From positions 8,246,001-8,310,000 of the forward strand of contig CM106585.1 in NCBI GenBank assembly GCA_048013815.1: a stretch of DNA of 64,000 nt, read 5' to 3'. The notes under the pieces were generated by a model. It had not been told where the DNA came from. It searched no databases and worked only from the letters and a program-made list of their open reading frames with translations. How positions within the stretch are numbered: the first letter of the stretch is position 1; each line of letters starts with the position of its first letter. The translations under genes and the position numbers were made by a program. This document shows, piece after piece, positions 51,377 through 60,609 of this stretch. The DNA comes from Setoptus koraiensis (Eukaryota; Arthropoda).

Positions 51377-52836
51377 ATGTTGTCGTTGTTGTTGCGGTTG
51401 GCGGCAATTCGCGACGGCGCCTGGCAAAATATTTGGCGCAGCGATTCCGCGTTGCACAGGGCCCTCATTTTTCGCAGCGCCATCTCTGTGGGCGTGAGCG
51501 GCGTCTTGCTGGCGGCCGGTGCGCCCGAATTGGGCAGCTGGTACGACTGCTGGTTGGGCCCGTACTGATAGAACTGGTGCTGTTGTCCGCTAAGTGACCC
51601 GTGATCAGCCGGCAGCGACGGATCGGCCGGGCCCGTCTCGTTGTAGGGCAAATTTTTAACTGTGACCAGCCGGTCGCCCAGTACGCATATCATCAGGTCG
51701 GGCTTGCCCTCGTAATTGATGAAAATGCCCGTGTAAATGCACGCTATCGAGAACAATACGCAAAACAGCGCCACTGGGGCCAAACGTGACACAAACTTGA
51801 CCCCAATCAGCACCATACATCCAATTAATATTAGCAATAGGGTGCCGTATACGCGAATGTTGTTATACAAAACGCCAACATCGCGTTGAAAGTCGCCAAA
51901 CAAACCCAATTGGGGCGACATGTAATTGAGCATAATCTCAACGGCGCCCGTAGTGTACATGGCCCCGGCCACTGTTGTGCCCAAAAAGAAGAGCGTGCCC
52001 ACGGCGCCCCCGAATTCGGGCCCGAGCGAGCGCGAAATCATAAAGTAGCTGCCACCGGCGGGCACAATACCGTTTGTTGCAATAGCGGACAACGATATCG
52101 AGGTGCACAATGTTACGCAACAGCATATAAACACCAGAGTAAAGGCGGCAGGTACGCCCGCGGTGCCCACTATCCACACCATTCGTATAAACAATATGAC
52201 GCCAAATATGTTTTGAACGCACGGAAAATACACGCCGCTCAATGTGCCCAAATTTGCCTTGGCCCCCGTAGGCGCCCCAGTGTCGCCGCTAAGCGTATGC
52301 GTTGGCGTGGGCGGCGTCTGTAAATGGCGAGCCTTGCTGTTGTTTGTTGACGACTGATTATCCGGCTGATGATTGGCCGGCGTTGCGGATTCGCCCCTAT
52401 AGTCGATGGCCGCGTAGGGCGCCGCCTGCTGGTGATGCTGGTAGTAATCGTTGTTGTCAAATGTTTGCTGCTCATTTGATTGCAACTGGCTGTTGTTGTT
52501 GTTGTCCAAATTCACTATGGCCGACAACAGATTAGGTATGCGCCTATTCTCGGGCAAATCCTCGTGATACAAATACAAATGTGAACTGTCCGCGGCGGGC
52601 CGCGAAATTGTCGAGCCCGCCGACGGGGGCCGCTGAATGATGGGCTGATCGCTCATTTCGAGCGAGTGATGATTGTTTTTGCTTGATGGGGCCTGTCGGT
52701 TGTTGTTGCTGTTGTTGTCCATGCTAATGAGCTGGCGCGCTTCGTCGTTGTCTATTTCACTTATATCTGATATGTCCACTATGGAGGTGGTGCTCTGTTG
52801 CGCTTGTTGCTGGTGTCGCCGCTCACTGTCTGCCAT
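14830..52836 (-). CDS. kcc: K-Cl cotransporter (SLC12A4-7 class), whole gene
   Basis: Four coding exons on the minus strand (52836-51201, 33962-32074, 15714-15108, 14921-14830) total 4224 bases, 1407 codons plus stop, with all phases matching. KCCs carry K+ and Cl- out of the cell together and set cell volume and neuronal chloride. Seen: a disordered N-terminus of about 195 residues, the transporter core from [38 protein letters not shown], the SNRSGDL-DAQKSIP block, the [11 protein letters not shown] region, and a long C-terminal domain with [24 protein letters not shown] and TLMMEQRS. It ends in [20 protein letters not shown] and [20 protein letters not shown] holds the conserved regulatory Thr that is phosphorylated in vertebrate KCCs. 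The start ATG 52836 has a strong context (GCGATGG); the frame is open for 28 further codons upstream without an ATG. Odd: Asn-rich and Gln-rich insertions, and two huge introns, one with nested genes. Confidence 0.97.
15108..15714 (-). CDS. kcc: KCC coding exon 3
   Basis: Begins [20 protein letters not shown], directly continuing VEIVEM-type sequence of exon 2 in phase 0. It runs through a Ser/Asn/Thr-rich linker to the conserved [20 protein letters not shown] and [11 protein letters not shown]. Donor GTAAGTA follows 15108. Confidence 0.96.
16599..16640. repeat. Perfect inverted repeat, 14-bp stem
   Basis: Arms 16599-16612 (ATTTCTATATCACT) and 16627-16640 are exact reverse complements separated by 14 bases. 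Confidence 0.85.
17860..17916. repeat. 21-bp tandem repeat, about 2.7 copies
   Basis: The unit begins ATATCTTGTATCGTCTATCG and repeats without change before diverging at the end. Confidence 0.9.
18826..18885. repeat. 15-bp tandem repeat, four copies
   Basis: The unit is close to ACCAACATTGAGCAT, with one or two substitutions among copies. Confidence 0.9.
19101..19180. repeat. 17-bp tandem repeat, more than four copies
   Basis: The unit GATCACTAGACACTGGC is exact at 19111, 19128, 19145 and 19162. It ends about 90 bp upstream of the TATA box of the nested secreted-protein gene. Confidence 0.92.
19272..19316 (+). promoter_or_regulatory. Core promoter of the nested Gly-rich secreted-protein gene
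   Basis: TATAAAAA starts at 19272. An initiator-like TCACAGT (A at 19304) lies 32 bp downstream, followed by TCAGTC at 19311. The spacing is typical for arthropod TATA/Inr promoters. The implied 5' UTR is about 350 bases. Confidence 0.65.
19659..21744 (+). CDS. Secreted Gly/Tyr/Ser/Gln-rich structural-type protein, nested in KCC intron 2
   Basis: Two exons, 19659-19814 and 20050-21744, join in phase 0 to 616 codons. The ATG at 19659 (CAACATGG) gives a textbook signal peptide ([20 protein letters not shown]), whereas the upstream in-frame ATG at 19539 would bury it behind 40 polar residues. The start of exon 2 reads [20 protein letters not shown] followed by [12 protein letters not shown], a Pro/Val/Tyr repeat style common in arthropod cuticular and other secreted proteins. 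Then come Gly-Gly-Tyr repeats (about 20160-20640), a long Ser/Ala/Thr-rich part and a Gln-rich C-terminus. No cysteines stand out and no chitin-binding Rebers-Riddiford motif is seen. Function is unproved: an extracellular matrix, cuticle or silk-like role is inferred from composition. It lies on the strand opposite its KCC host, with its own TATA promoter. Confidence 0.85.
19970..20035. repeat. AAAATTTG/AAAATTCG tandem repeat in the small intron
   Basis: Units of 8 bases (GAAAATTT then GAAAATTC) repeat about seven times immediately upstream of the exon 2 acceptor (intron 19815-20049). Confidence 0.85.
21745..26157. other. KCC intron 2 between the two nested genes
   Basis: About 4.4 kb. CA repeats occur near 21843 and 21965, ATCGACGCAA-type repeats at about 22030-22095, ACT trinucleotide repeats near 22250-22350, TTATCATAACACAGTG repeats at 23168-23210 and a CG dinucleotide run at about 23812-23829. 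No conserved coding sequence is recognised. The last few hundred bases probably hold the promoter and 5' UTR of the next gene. Confidence 0.65.
26158..28245 (+). CDS. Secreted protein with cathepsin-propeptide (I29)-like domain and no protease domain, nested in KCC intron 2
   Basis: Exons 26158-26781, 26903-27073 and 27226-28245 join in phase 0 to 604 codons. ATG 26158 gives an N-terminus with a hydrophobic stretch ([19 protein letters not shown]) ending in FSRAAS, a plausible signal peptide. Residues about 144-220 read [15 protein letters not shown], then [19 protein letters not shown] and [12 protein letters not shown] across the exon junction. This follows the I29 inhibitor pattern (aromatic and Lys/Tyr start, ERFNIN-type helix, then the N-x-(F/L)-x-D-L-T motif). 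Papain-family enzymes carry this as a propeptide, but here it is followed by a [20 protein letters not shown] segment and then about 340 disordered residues rich in Thr, Gln, Asp and Asn. No catalytic Cys-His-Asn domain follows. A role as a secreted protease inhibitor is inferred. The helix motif is only partly conserved, so the domain call is moderate. Confidence 0.8.
28246..32073. other. KCC intron 2, 5'-proximal part
   Basis: About 3.8 kb without a supported gene. It contains GATAGTCGGGCGC-type repeats just after 28245, a 10-bp tandem repeat (29421-29500), a G11 run (29315-29325), GTATGTTC repeats (29699-29747), imperfect 20-bp repeats near 30840-30915 and GGCCC repeats near 31685-31711. 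Confidence 0.7.
29421..29500. repeat. 10-bp tandem repeat, eight copies
   Basis: CAGCAACTAA and CAGCAACTGG alternate and then become uniform, in exact 10-bp register. Confidence 0.93.
32074..33962 (-). CDS. kcc: KCC coding exon 2
   Basis: Encodes residues 546-1175: the remaining helices of the transporter core and most of the C-terminal domain. The acceptor CAACTAG precedes 33962. The start [11 protein letters not shown] matches the family directly after AVPG of exon 1. The donor ATG|GTGAGT lies at 32074/32073. It contains a Gln/Asn/Thr-rich insertion of about 75 residues at about 32750-32975, between RPQILLF and the AHPKLL segment. Confidence 0.96.
33963..39400. other. KCC intron 1, 3'-proximal part
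   Basis: About 5.4 kb with moderate base composition. The main feature is a long CA dinucleotide run at 37430-37517. Open frames at 36271-36528 and 36911-37141 are short and unrecognised. No splice-supported gene is seen. Confidence 0.6.
37430..37517. repeat. (CA)n microsatellite, about 44 units
   Basis: Uninterrupted CA run of about 88 bases. Confidence 0.97.
39401..44700. other. KCC intron 1, central GC-rich part
   Basis: About 5.3 kb, visibly G+C-richer than the flanks, with many GGGCCC palindromes and seven GGGGCCCC octamers (39475, 40130, 41390, 42083, 43033, 43964, 44230). AAAC-type repeats lie at about 39905-39970 and a 14-bp hairpin at 43038-43075. Overlapping open frames in several phases reflect the low stop-codon frequency, not genes. 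Confidence 0.6.
43038..43075. repeat. Perfect inverted repeat, 14-bp stem
   Basis: Arms 43038-43051 (CCCAATTGTAAGCC) and 43062-43075 are reverse complements around a 10-base loop. Confidence 0.85.
44721..45329 (+). CDS. Orphan open frame, 202 codons (uncertain)
   Basis: ATG-started frame ([20 protein letters not shown]) without low-complexity sequence, inside KCC intron 1. No domain is recognised. A TATAAATA at 44697-44704 is so close upstream that a start site set by it would fall after this ATG, which argues against a simple gene model. In 64 kb a frame of this length can occur by chance. Confidence 0.2.
   Translation: MSINKLIYWPLPVTLATLDNQINNQLSSVTAPTDHEFIHALRIIYYYSIVTLPLAATGPTISVQLAAYNTYAGDFSLKIISVSLQLTDKSCELHLTAPREFAIHTVTFSDCSNHWGLRIKPIRKLIQLASIVETDEQYCSGLQYSQHGQFRCETNRLERLCRLAMRNLPYVTKNLYPNLDHEQHLNGSVSLPRNTENEIRTT
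45604..46125 (-). pseudogene. Orphan 173-codon open frame, possibly a remnant or isolated exon
   Basis: The frame opens just after an in-frame TGA and has no ATG until deep inside ([10 protein letters not shown]). The encoded sequence is protein-like: charged, varied and free of repeats, including [37 protein letters not shown] and [14 protein letters not shown], and ending [17 protein letters not shown] with a stop at 45604-45606. It stands out from the low-stop-frequency noise of this intron. No family is recognised. It could be an exon of an unrecognised gene, a decayed retrocopy, or an old insertion of mobile or viral origin. Nothing in the sequence decides. A C12 run at 46166-46177 lies about 40 bases upstream. 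Confidence 0.35.
47686..47779. repeat. Minisatellite with 12- and 15-bp units
   Basis: GACTCACTGCGA units pass into CAAGACTCTCACAG units, all in tandem. Confidence 0.85.
48716..48766. repeat. Perfect inverted repeat, 17-bp stem
   Basis: Arms 48716-48732 (TCAATGTATACGCAGTG) and 48750-48766 are exact reverse complements around 17 bases. Confidence 0.9.
49661..49825. repeat. 15-bp minisatellite, 11 copies, open in frame
   Basis: The unit is GTCGCCGAAATGAGT with minor changes, in exact 15-bp register. Because 15 is a multiple of three, it reads VAEMS repeats on the plus strand and an open frame on the minus strand too. A 193-codon frame (49334-49915) includes it but shows nothing else gene-like. 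Confidence 0.93.
51201..52836 (-). CDS. kcc: KCC coding exon 1
   Basis: Encodes residues 1-545: the low-complexity cytoplasmic N-terminus, the first five or so membrane helices and the large extracellular loop up to HLEKAVP(G). Four loop cysteines expected in KCCs are present (ICVLGD, ALCNAE, IFCQAP, EVCDPYF). A run of Asn codons at about 51315-51375 interrupts the loop. Donor GTAAGTG at 51200. Confidence 0.95.
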
Positions 52837-55800
52837 CGCCCGATGATGACTGCTTCCGGTTATATCTCCCACTATGTCTAGTATCTGGCGTCTATGCGAC
52901 TGATGGCGCCGATATCGTAATCAATATCGTAATTAATTAATTAGTACGTTCACACGGACAAGCACGCGCGATAACTTGCTCGTGAGCGGATAATAACACA
53001 AACTCGATAAACTCAACAATAAAAACGCTTGACAATAAATGGACAATAAACGGTGATGGGCATAAATGAATACGGATACGGATGATGCAGCCAATATTAC
53101 AAATGATGCATGGGCGATATATTTGCGGTGTCGGTGTATAATTGGTGCAATATTTTGATTGGATTTCCAAATTGAAATTTTCAATTATTGTAGCCACTGT
53201 CAGGCGGCTGTCGGTGTTTTCAACGGGCTATTTTTGTCGCACTTGTCACTGGCGACCCGACGACATGGATTAATAGTTAAGTAACAGTAACGGTAACGGT
53301 AACGGTAACAGTGGCGCTGATATTGGGGCCAAAATTAACGGCAATGTCAAGGGTAACGGTAACGGTGAGCTGGTAACGGTAATAATAAACTCGCCAACTG
53401 ACGATGGCGATAACTAACAGTGATAACAACTAAACACTTGCGATAATTGTGTGCTCGACGATCACATGTTCATTGTTGTCGTAACGGGATATTGCACGTG
53501 ATATTGCACGGGTTACTTTGGTGTCATTGCTGGATACTTTGCTTGTCTCGTTGGTGCTCAACTCTCATTTTGCTCGTGTGTCCGGCCGGCCGGCCAATAA
53601 TAATAATAATACTGTCATGATGATGTCATGTCACTGTCGTCGTTGTCGTCGTTGTCGTTGCTGTTGTTGTTGCTGTTAATGCCAACAAAATTATTATTGC
53701 TGGCAAATGCGACTCGCAATCAGCTGGCCCGTTGACTCGGCGCAAACACTGACAAGTGCTCCTCGCTGGCTGTTAATTGGATGACTTGCCTAGTCTTGAT
53801 TAGTGCGCGCGGCGTGTGTGACCCAACGGCCGGCTGTCAAGTGGGGCCCGCGATGGTCGGACGCAAACAGATGGCAATGATTATCTAGTTCATTTGTGTG
53901 GCTGCTGCTGCTGGCTTATTTTGCTTTTATCCCTTGCTCACCTCTGTCGCCAGTCTACGACGAACAATTTTTCCCTTGGCTTCTCTTCTCGGCGTCGCTT
54001 CTTTTCTCGGCGTCGCTTCTTTTCTCTCTCGTCGTCTTCTTATTGCGACTTGCGTTATTATTCGACTGCTTGCTGCGATATTGTGAGCTGAGCTGACGCA
54101 TACGCAACGGCGCTATTGCGTAACAACTGCAACGTAACGGCACACAGGCATTGACGACGACGACGACGACAACAACAACAACAACAAGACGATAACACAC
54201 GCGCTACTATTATCGCTATACACAACGCCGATGACGCAACTGATGCGGCGAGCAGCCTCAGTAGCGATGTGCAAATGCCTCAACACACACACACACAATG
54301 TGAGCTACACACAAATACAGACAGCAAATATGCCCCCCAATCCGCGACCGTCTGTCCGGCTGTGCGTTCGCGCGCGCCCCATCGGGCCCCGGGTGCGTGC
54401 GTCCGTTTGTGCGTCGCGCTCCCTCCGAGCTGCTCATCCCGAGCTTAGGCCCACCGCTAATACTGGCATACGCGTTGTATGTGTGTGCGTTATAACAGTG
54501 CGGGCTGGCGCGAGATCCGCTGCGCGCGCAATCTCGCGCAATCGGGCGGCCCGCAGCGACTGCACAGCCCGCGCCGCGTATAGCGACTTTCGCGACTCGC
54601 GACTCGCCACTCGCCACTAGCTCGGCGCTCGCAAGTCGGCTAGTCGAAGCTCTGCCCACGAGCGACGCCAGCAGCAGCGCCACCGACGACAGCGCCAACA
54701 ACGGCGCCAGCAGCGCCACCAACGGCGGCCCCCACCGACGTATCGGCGGCCGCGTTTAGCCGCAACGCGGCCCGCTGCTCGTGTCAGCGGTGGCCCAATT
54801 CGATGCGCCCTCGGCCATGGCCGCCTGTCGATGCTGGCTGGCGGATCACATGCGCACTGGGCGCGCCCCCGGAGCGTCGCTTGGGCCGATTGGGGCCGCA
54901 CAATGGCGGCGCTTCGACGCCTCCTCTGGCGGTTCCGTTCGAAGCTCGCTTAGCGCGCGCGAGTGCGTGTATCGGGCCGTCGTTGCTGTTGTTGTTGTTG
55001 CTGCTGCTGCTGTTGTTGTTGTAACTGGCGCGGGAGCCGAGCAGCCAGACAACAATTGAGAACATCAGCAGCAACAACCGAACACGTAACACGTAACGCG
55101 CGCGCTGTCTTGGCGCCGCGAATCAAGAATCGGGAGCGCCGATTCTCATTTAGACTAACTTGTTTTGAGTGGCAACTTTTTTGCTTTTTCCACTCTCCCG
55201 CTCGCTCGCCGGCTATTTGGGCCATCCCATTTGGGCCCGATTTGATTGGTGCGCGGCGCGCCGGCTAACGGCTGCAGCGGGCACCGCAAGCGAGCGGCAA
55301 GCGAGCGGCAAGCGACCCGCGCCAGCTCCCATTGTGGGCCGGCCAATTGTGCGCCATTTGCTGGCTGCTTGGCTCTCGGTTCGCCAGTCGCGGAGTCTGT
55401 TGTTGTGGCTCGTTTAGCAGCAACAACAACAGCGACAACAACAGCAACAATCACATGATAATGAGTGGGGCCGAATAAAAGAATTCGCCCGCCCGCCCGC
55501 CCGCTCGCTCGCAACGCCAACACAATGGCTGACAGCGCCAAACAATTCGGGCAAGTCCGGCCCGGCCCGGCCCAATTGTCGCACAAGATTTGATAGGCAA
55601 GCAGAAATGACTTATAATGGCAGCAGGCCATACAAATACTTTTTGTCTGGCCCTCTCCTCTCTCAACTGGCCCAGCGGCTCGCTGACAGTCGCCACTGGC
55701 CCCACAGCGAGCCGTCAGAGGCCCGCCAGTGGCCCCGACAGCCGCGCAAAACTATCCGATCTGGCCCGTGCGGCTTGGCCTGAACCGTCTAGGCGAGCCG

Positions 55801-57312
55801 AGAGCAGCCAGCAGCCCGGCAGAGCGGGCCCCAGCGCAGCCGGCCGCGGCGAGCTTGGCCCGGTCGGCCGACAACTGGGAGGCGCGTCTTCGGCCCGCTG
55901 CTCGTGGCGGCGTGGCGCCACGTTGCCACGTCCAAGTTGGCCGCGTCGGCGAAGCGAAGCGCCCGACTGGCGCGCTAATATCAGTCATTGGTCGGATTAG
56001 GGGGGCGCTGGCAGCGAGCGCTCACCAACAAGCGAACTGGATGAAAGGCAACCGCACCAGCGCGGCCGGCACGAGCGCACCCGCACGCGCCAAAGATCGA
56101 CAGGCGGACCTTTGGGGCCACTAAAGTGGCATGAATTTTTATTTTATATACAGCACGGGCGATTTATCGCATATATTGGCGTGTTTGCACACAGTGGGGC
56201 CCCAAGTTGCGCCAGCGCTGCCAACGACCAGATTCCATAAAGACGTGATTTGTCGCTATGTGTCTACCAGTGACAACAACTGGATGTTGTATCTCTCTCT
56301 CTCTGGCTTGCTCGCTCACTGGATATTTGTGCAAAGTGGACCCATTTGCACAAATATCCAGCCAGAGAATATCTGCCAGCGAATTCGTAACGTCGGCCAT
56401 CGTCCAACTTGGACGCTCCAACTGACACTGACTGGTGCCGCTCGGGCATTGTTGTTCCATTTGCGGTATCGTGTGTCGCTCGCGCACACTGGGCCCCACA
56501 TTATGTATACACACACACACACACGCGATAAGGCGAGGGCGACACGACAATAATAATGCCGCGGATAAAATAAACTAAATGTTACGGCTACAACGTGTGC
56601 CGCTATTGTGCAAGTTTTCTCGACACCACACACGCGCTGTGTACGCGATATTGTGCCCATAAAATACCCGCGGGCCTCTTGCCTCGCCGGGGCGCTTCAT
56701 GTGCCGGGGCGCTTCGTCCGCCGAGGTGCTTCGTCCGGCCGGGTTTCTCGCTCGGCTTTTCAGCTAGCGCTTGCAGCGAGCGGGTATATCGGCTCATGGC
56801 TGCATCGTCCGCGGACAAATTCCGGGGGGCCGGGGCCGGTCAGCTCGGACGCTGCTCGCAACTCCCGACTCGCGGCCCGAAACATACAGACCAATTTGGT
56901 ATTACCAAAACCAAAATAAATCGACACGAGCCGAGATTGTTGTGGGCCGCGTTGCGTTACATGGTTGCTGCCATACGATGATGATGACAATAATAATAAT
57001 TGTTATAATATTGATAACAAATGACGTTTCTCTGACTAAAGCGCCCACAAGCGCGAATAAAGCGAACCAATGTCGCCCGGCATGCACACCGACCGATGTG
57101 GGCCAGTGGTCTTGGCAGAGTTGCAACAATGTTGCGGCAAGAATATTGCGACGAAACGGCCTCAAGATGACGTGATTGGCGCCCTCAGTGCCGACTGTCG
57201 GCTGCTGTGGCGGGCCGCCTCAACTGCTCACCGGTTTGATCGGCCGGCTGACGAGGTGCTCTCGTCGCCATCGATCGGGCGTCGACAGATAGACAGGCCA
57301 CGGTACAACATT
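52837..57312. other. GC-rich region upstream of KCC
   Basis: Should contain the KCC promoter and 5' UTR, but no confident core promoter is visible. Features: GGTAAC repeats at about 53281-53310, CTTTTCTCGGCGTCGCTT duplications near 53985-54025, a very CpG-rich block at about 54340-56100 with open frames in nearly all phases (compositional), and a 17-bp hairpin at 56319-56361. Confidence 0.6.
56319..56361. repeat. Perfect inverted repeat, 17-bp stem
   Basis: Arms 56319-56335 (CTGGATATTTGTGCAAA) and 56345-56361 are exact reverse complements around nine bases. Confidence 0.9.
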
Positions 57313-57362
57313 CGCAAAGTTGCAATTGTAATACAACAATGTATTACAATTGCAACTTTGCG
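57313..57362. repeat. Perfect inverted repeat, 23-bp stem with 4-base loop
   Basis: Arm 57313-57335 begins CGCAAAGTTGCAATTG. Arm 57340-57362 is its exact reverse complement, and the loop is ACAA. It is the longest perfect hairpin noticed in the window. Confidence 0.95.
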
Positions 57363-58572
57363 CCAGTTTTACACTGCTAGCTTGCCAATATTTTGGCATC
57401 GTACGTCGCACATATCGTGGGGCCGCCAGTAGAGCTAGTGCTGGTGCAATTGTGTCGGTAGATCCGGGCATGCACACAGCATACAAACGGGCCACCAAGC
57501 GGCAAAAACAAGGCTCCCTCAATGACGACTGGCCTCTTATCATAAGAGTCTCATGTCTGGTCTCGTCTGGCCTGGTCTGGTCTCGTCTCGTCTAGTCACT
57601 GTCTGGCTAGACACTGTCGAGTCGACAGTTCGAGACGCTTCGAAGGGGCCGGCCGCGTTTGGGGCCAGCGACGGGCCCCAAACGCGACAGCAGGCAGGCA
57701 CAGGCAATAAGAATGAATGGCATTAGTGCGACACAAAAACCGGGCCTAACCAGCGATCCAAACATGAAAGGATGATAACATTTTTCAGCAAAACAATTGC
57801 AGCGACAAGCACAGCCTTCGGAGTGCCAAGTTCTGACCTAAGCCACCGAATCGACAAAGGAGCCCATGGCTCGATATCAGTGAAAACTATTGGTCGACCA
57901 TTGTTTCTCGGGCGCCCGGTGGGCTCCTGTTTGTGAGATACAGACCGTGAATAGACTCATTCTAGCAAATATCTGATTCTTCTTGTCAATTAAAATATTT
58001 AATTTCAAGATATTCCTCATTTCTGCTGCATTTTAACCACATTCGCCCAAATTAAAGTTTCTTTTGCTTTGTTTTCAGTCGACGGCCCAAAAATTAGTTT
58101 CGCTCTAAATCGTTGGGCAAGCTGCAATTTGAAGCTTGGCCGAAAATCGCATCCTCATGTGCAACCGCACAATGCAACTGAGTATTTTTGAAGAAATTAA
58201 GAAGCTGGCCCAACCCGAATACTGTTTCATTAATCATTTCTGGCAGTGTATCTAACCGAAATGCTGCCGTCCATCGAGCGCCCCTCACTGGCTCAACCTG
58301 ACCTATATCTGCCCTGAGTCAAACAACAACAGCAACAACAACAACAACGATAACAACAACAACAACAACAAAAGCAACAACAATGCCGATACATCAGGTA
58401 GTTTCGCCTCTATTGAGGGCGCCACCCGCACTCATCGCAACTTGCCAGACAGCGCCCACGGTGGCTGGCAATGTATATGCATACATACCTCTATAGTTGG
58501 AATAATAATAATGTCGCCGTTGAAACGGGCCCACTCTGATGTCGAGCCGTCCAAACAACAAACAGACGGCTA

Positions 58573-58625
58573 GACGAAAGAATTACCTGAGACGAAAGAA
58601 TTACCTGAGACGAAAGAATTACCTG
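58573..58625. repeat. 18-bp tandem repeat, three copies
   Basis: The unit GACGAAAGAATTACCTGA repeats exactly. Confidence 0.93.
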
Positions 58626-60609
58626 GCTGGCTATCTGGCCGGCCCGCCAGGTGAGCCAAGAAAGGCGGCCCAAGAAGCAGTGCATAACTCATGTTTCCTC
58701 ACACTGGGGGCTGTGACTTGGCCAAGCTCGCCATTATATTGACCATGTTGTCACAATGGCGTTTTGGCGCCACTTGAGCCAGACCAGCGAGCCGGCCCCA
58801 ACTAGAGACAACACCATTGGGCCTCCTTGATGAAGGCACCATAATCAGCTACAGTGAGCAACAAAAAATAAACACTAATGATATTCTGTCATGTCGCCAT
58901 CTTGCGCAACTGACTTGAGTGGTGAGTTTGCAAGTCGCCACGGGTTTGGGCCCCACAATATTGTCAGATAAGGTGTGGCTGAGGTGAGCCACTGGAGAGT
59001 GCGATAGCTCATCGTGTTTGCTTCACATCAGACCGATCGGCTGGCGCTTAGCGATAATAACTGGCCGACGCCGGCGCCATCTTCACCTGTCCAATGTGTT
59101 GGACATGTGATGGCCAAAATAGAACCAAATCGGCCCGCTTTGGCCCGGTGTGAGCAAAGCTGTTAGCCAGAGCTTGCGTGGGCCAGAAATTCTAGCCCAA
59201 AATAGTCTGGCTAGATGGGCGCGCGGACTAACAAGCTCGCTGGCGACGGACAAAGAGCCATTGTGACAATATCCGATCAGTATACTGGTTGTGTGCTGGT
59301 TGTTGTCCCATACTTGTGATCGCTTGTGCGCATCACAAACAAACCAACGAAAACAGCCATTGGTCACGCTGACAAGCCAGGGGCCCCTAATCTGTGTGAG
59401 TGGCTCACGAGAGATAATTCCGAGAAGAGCTTCCTTTGTCTGTGTGCGACGCGATAACGACTCTTGACTGTCGACTTTGCACTGCGAGTTGCACACTGTG
59501 AAACGCATTCGCAGTATAGAGAGACGTGCAAACGATTCAACAACGACACAATGGGCGATATCACGCGGCTAACAATAGCCAAATGAGACAATTGGCAAGC
59601 TAGCGAGCTAACGAAGACGCGGCGACGATTGTTCGGCGAGTTTTGTCTAGCGATATAACGCGTCGTTATGCGCGAAACAACAAGCTGAACAGTTTACACT
59701 AATAGACATTGTTGGCTTTAAAACGATCATTCACAACAGTGGCGATAATTTCGCACGCCAACAGCTTCGAACAGTTTTGAACGGTTTCGAACGGTTTCGA
59801 ACAGCTTCGAACAGCTTCGAACAGTTTTGGACAATTGTCAATAGTTGCGCAACTAGAGCCACAACTGGAGCAAACACATTAATAATTGATTGTATTGTGC
59901 TGCAGCTCAGTCGGGCGCTTACCTGTCATCGTGGCGCCTCCATTGATATATGGCCCGTGTATGCACGCGCTTTAAACTGTCTGGCAGGCCCGCAAATGTC
60001 ATGCACTGTATCCAGAGCCACGTCTTACATAATCGGCCGACGCGTTACATAATCGGCCGGCGTGCTGTCGAGGCGGCTCGTCCGAGGGCTTTACTGTTTG
60101 TTTTTTGTGTCAAACGATACACGCATGTAAGTTGTTGTTGCCTATAATGGCCGAATAATAAACACAATGATGTCCTTGTCACACTTCGACAGATACACCG
60201 ACAGCCAAGAAGTGGCCGACGAGATAAAACACAAACCAACGGACACAAGTAAACTAACGGACAAGAGTAAACCTCTGGCCAGAGTGTTGTGCGGCCTGCA
60301 AGACGCAACAACGGTGCACTGCCCATTAGCAAATGTTGCGACTCGCAACTTGCCAGACTAAATCGCCTACAATGGCGAGCCCAGAGAGCCCACTTGACCA
60401 ACGTTGGGCTCGATATCGCCAAGGTCGCTTGCGCGGGCCTCTCGTACCGGCCACTCGCCAGCTTTTTGGCGCCAGTGTCACTTGAATTATCTGAATATTA
60501 TCAGAATAATTTTGCTTACCACGACACGCCGGCACCAGACAGTAAGTGAGCCCACCAGGGATTTATGCACAATAAAACGGCCACCAGGTAGTTACTTTGG
60601 TACAAGTTA

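Noticed and set aside
51061..51597. Plus-strand poly-Val and poly-Leu frames over KCC exon 1
   Set aside because: Antisense shadows of the poly-Asn coding tract of KCC.
53281..53310. GGTAAC repeats as an interstitial telomere
   Set aside because: The unit is not TTAGG or TTAGGG and the run is short.
54231..56600. Many overlapping frames of 80-155 codons on both strands
   Set aside because: The block is very GC-rich, so stop codons are rare in every phase; products are Arg/Ala/Pro-rich and unrelated to known domains.
57313..57362. microRNA precursor
   Set aside because: The stem is perfect and the whole hairpin only 50 bases with a four-base loop, unlike a normal animal precursor.
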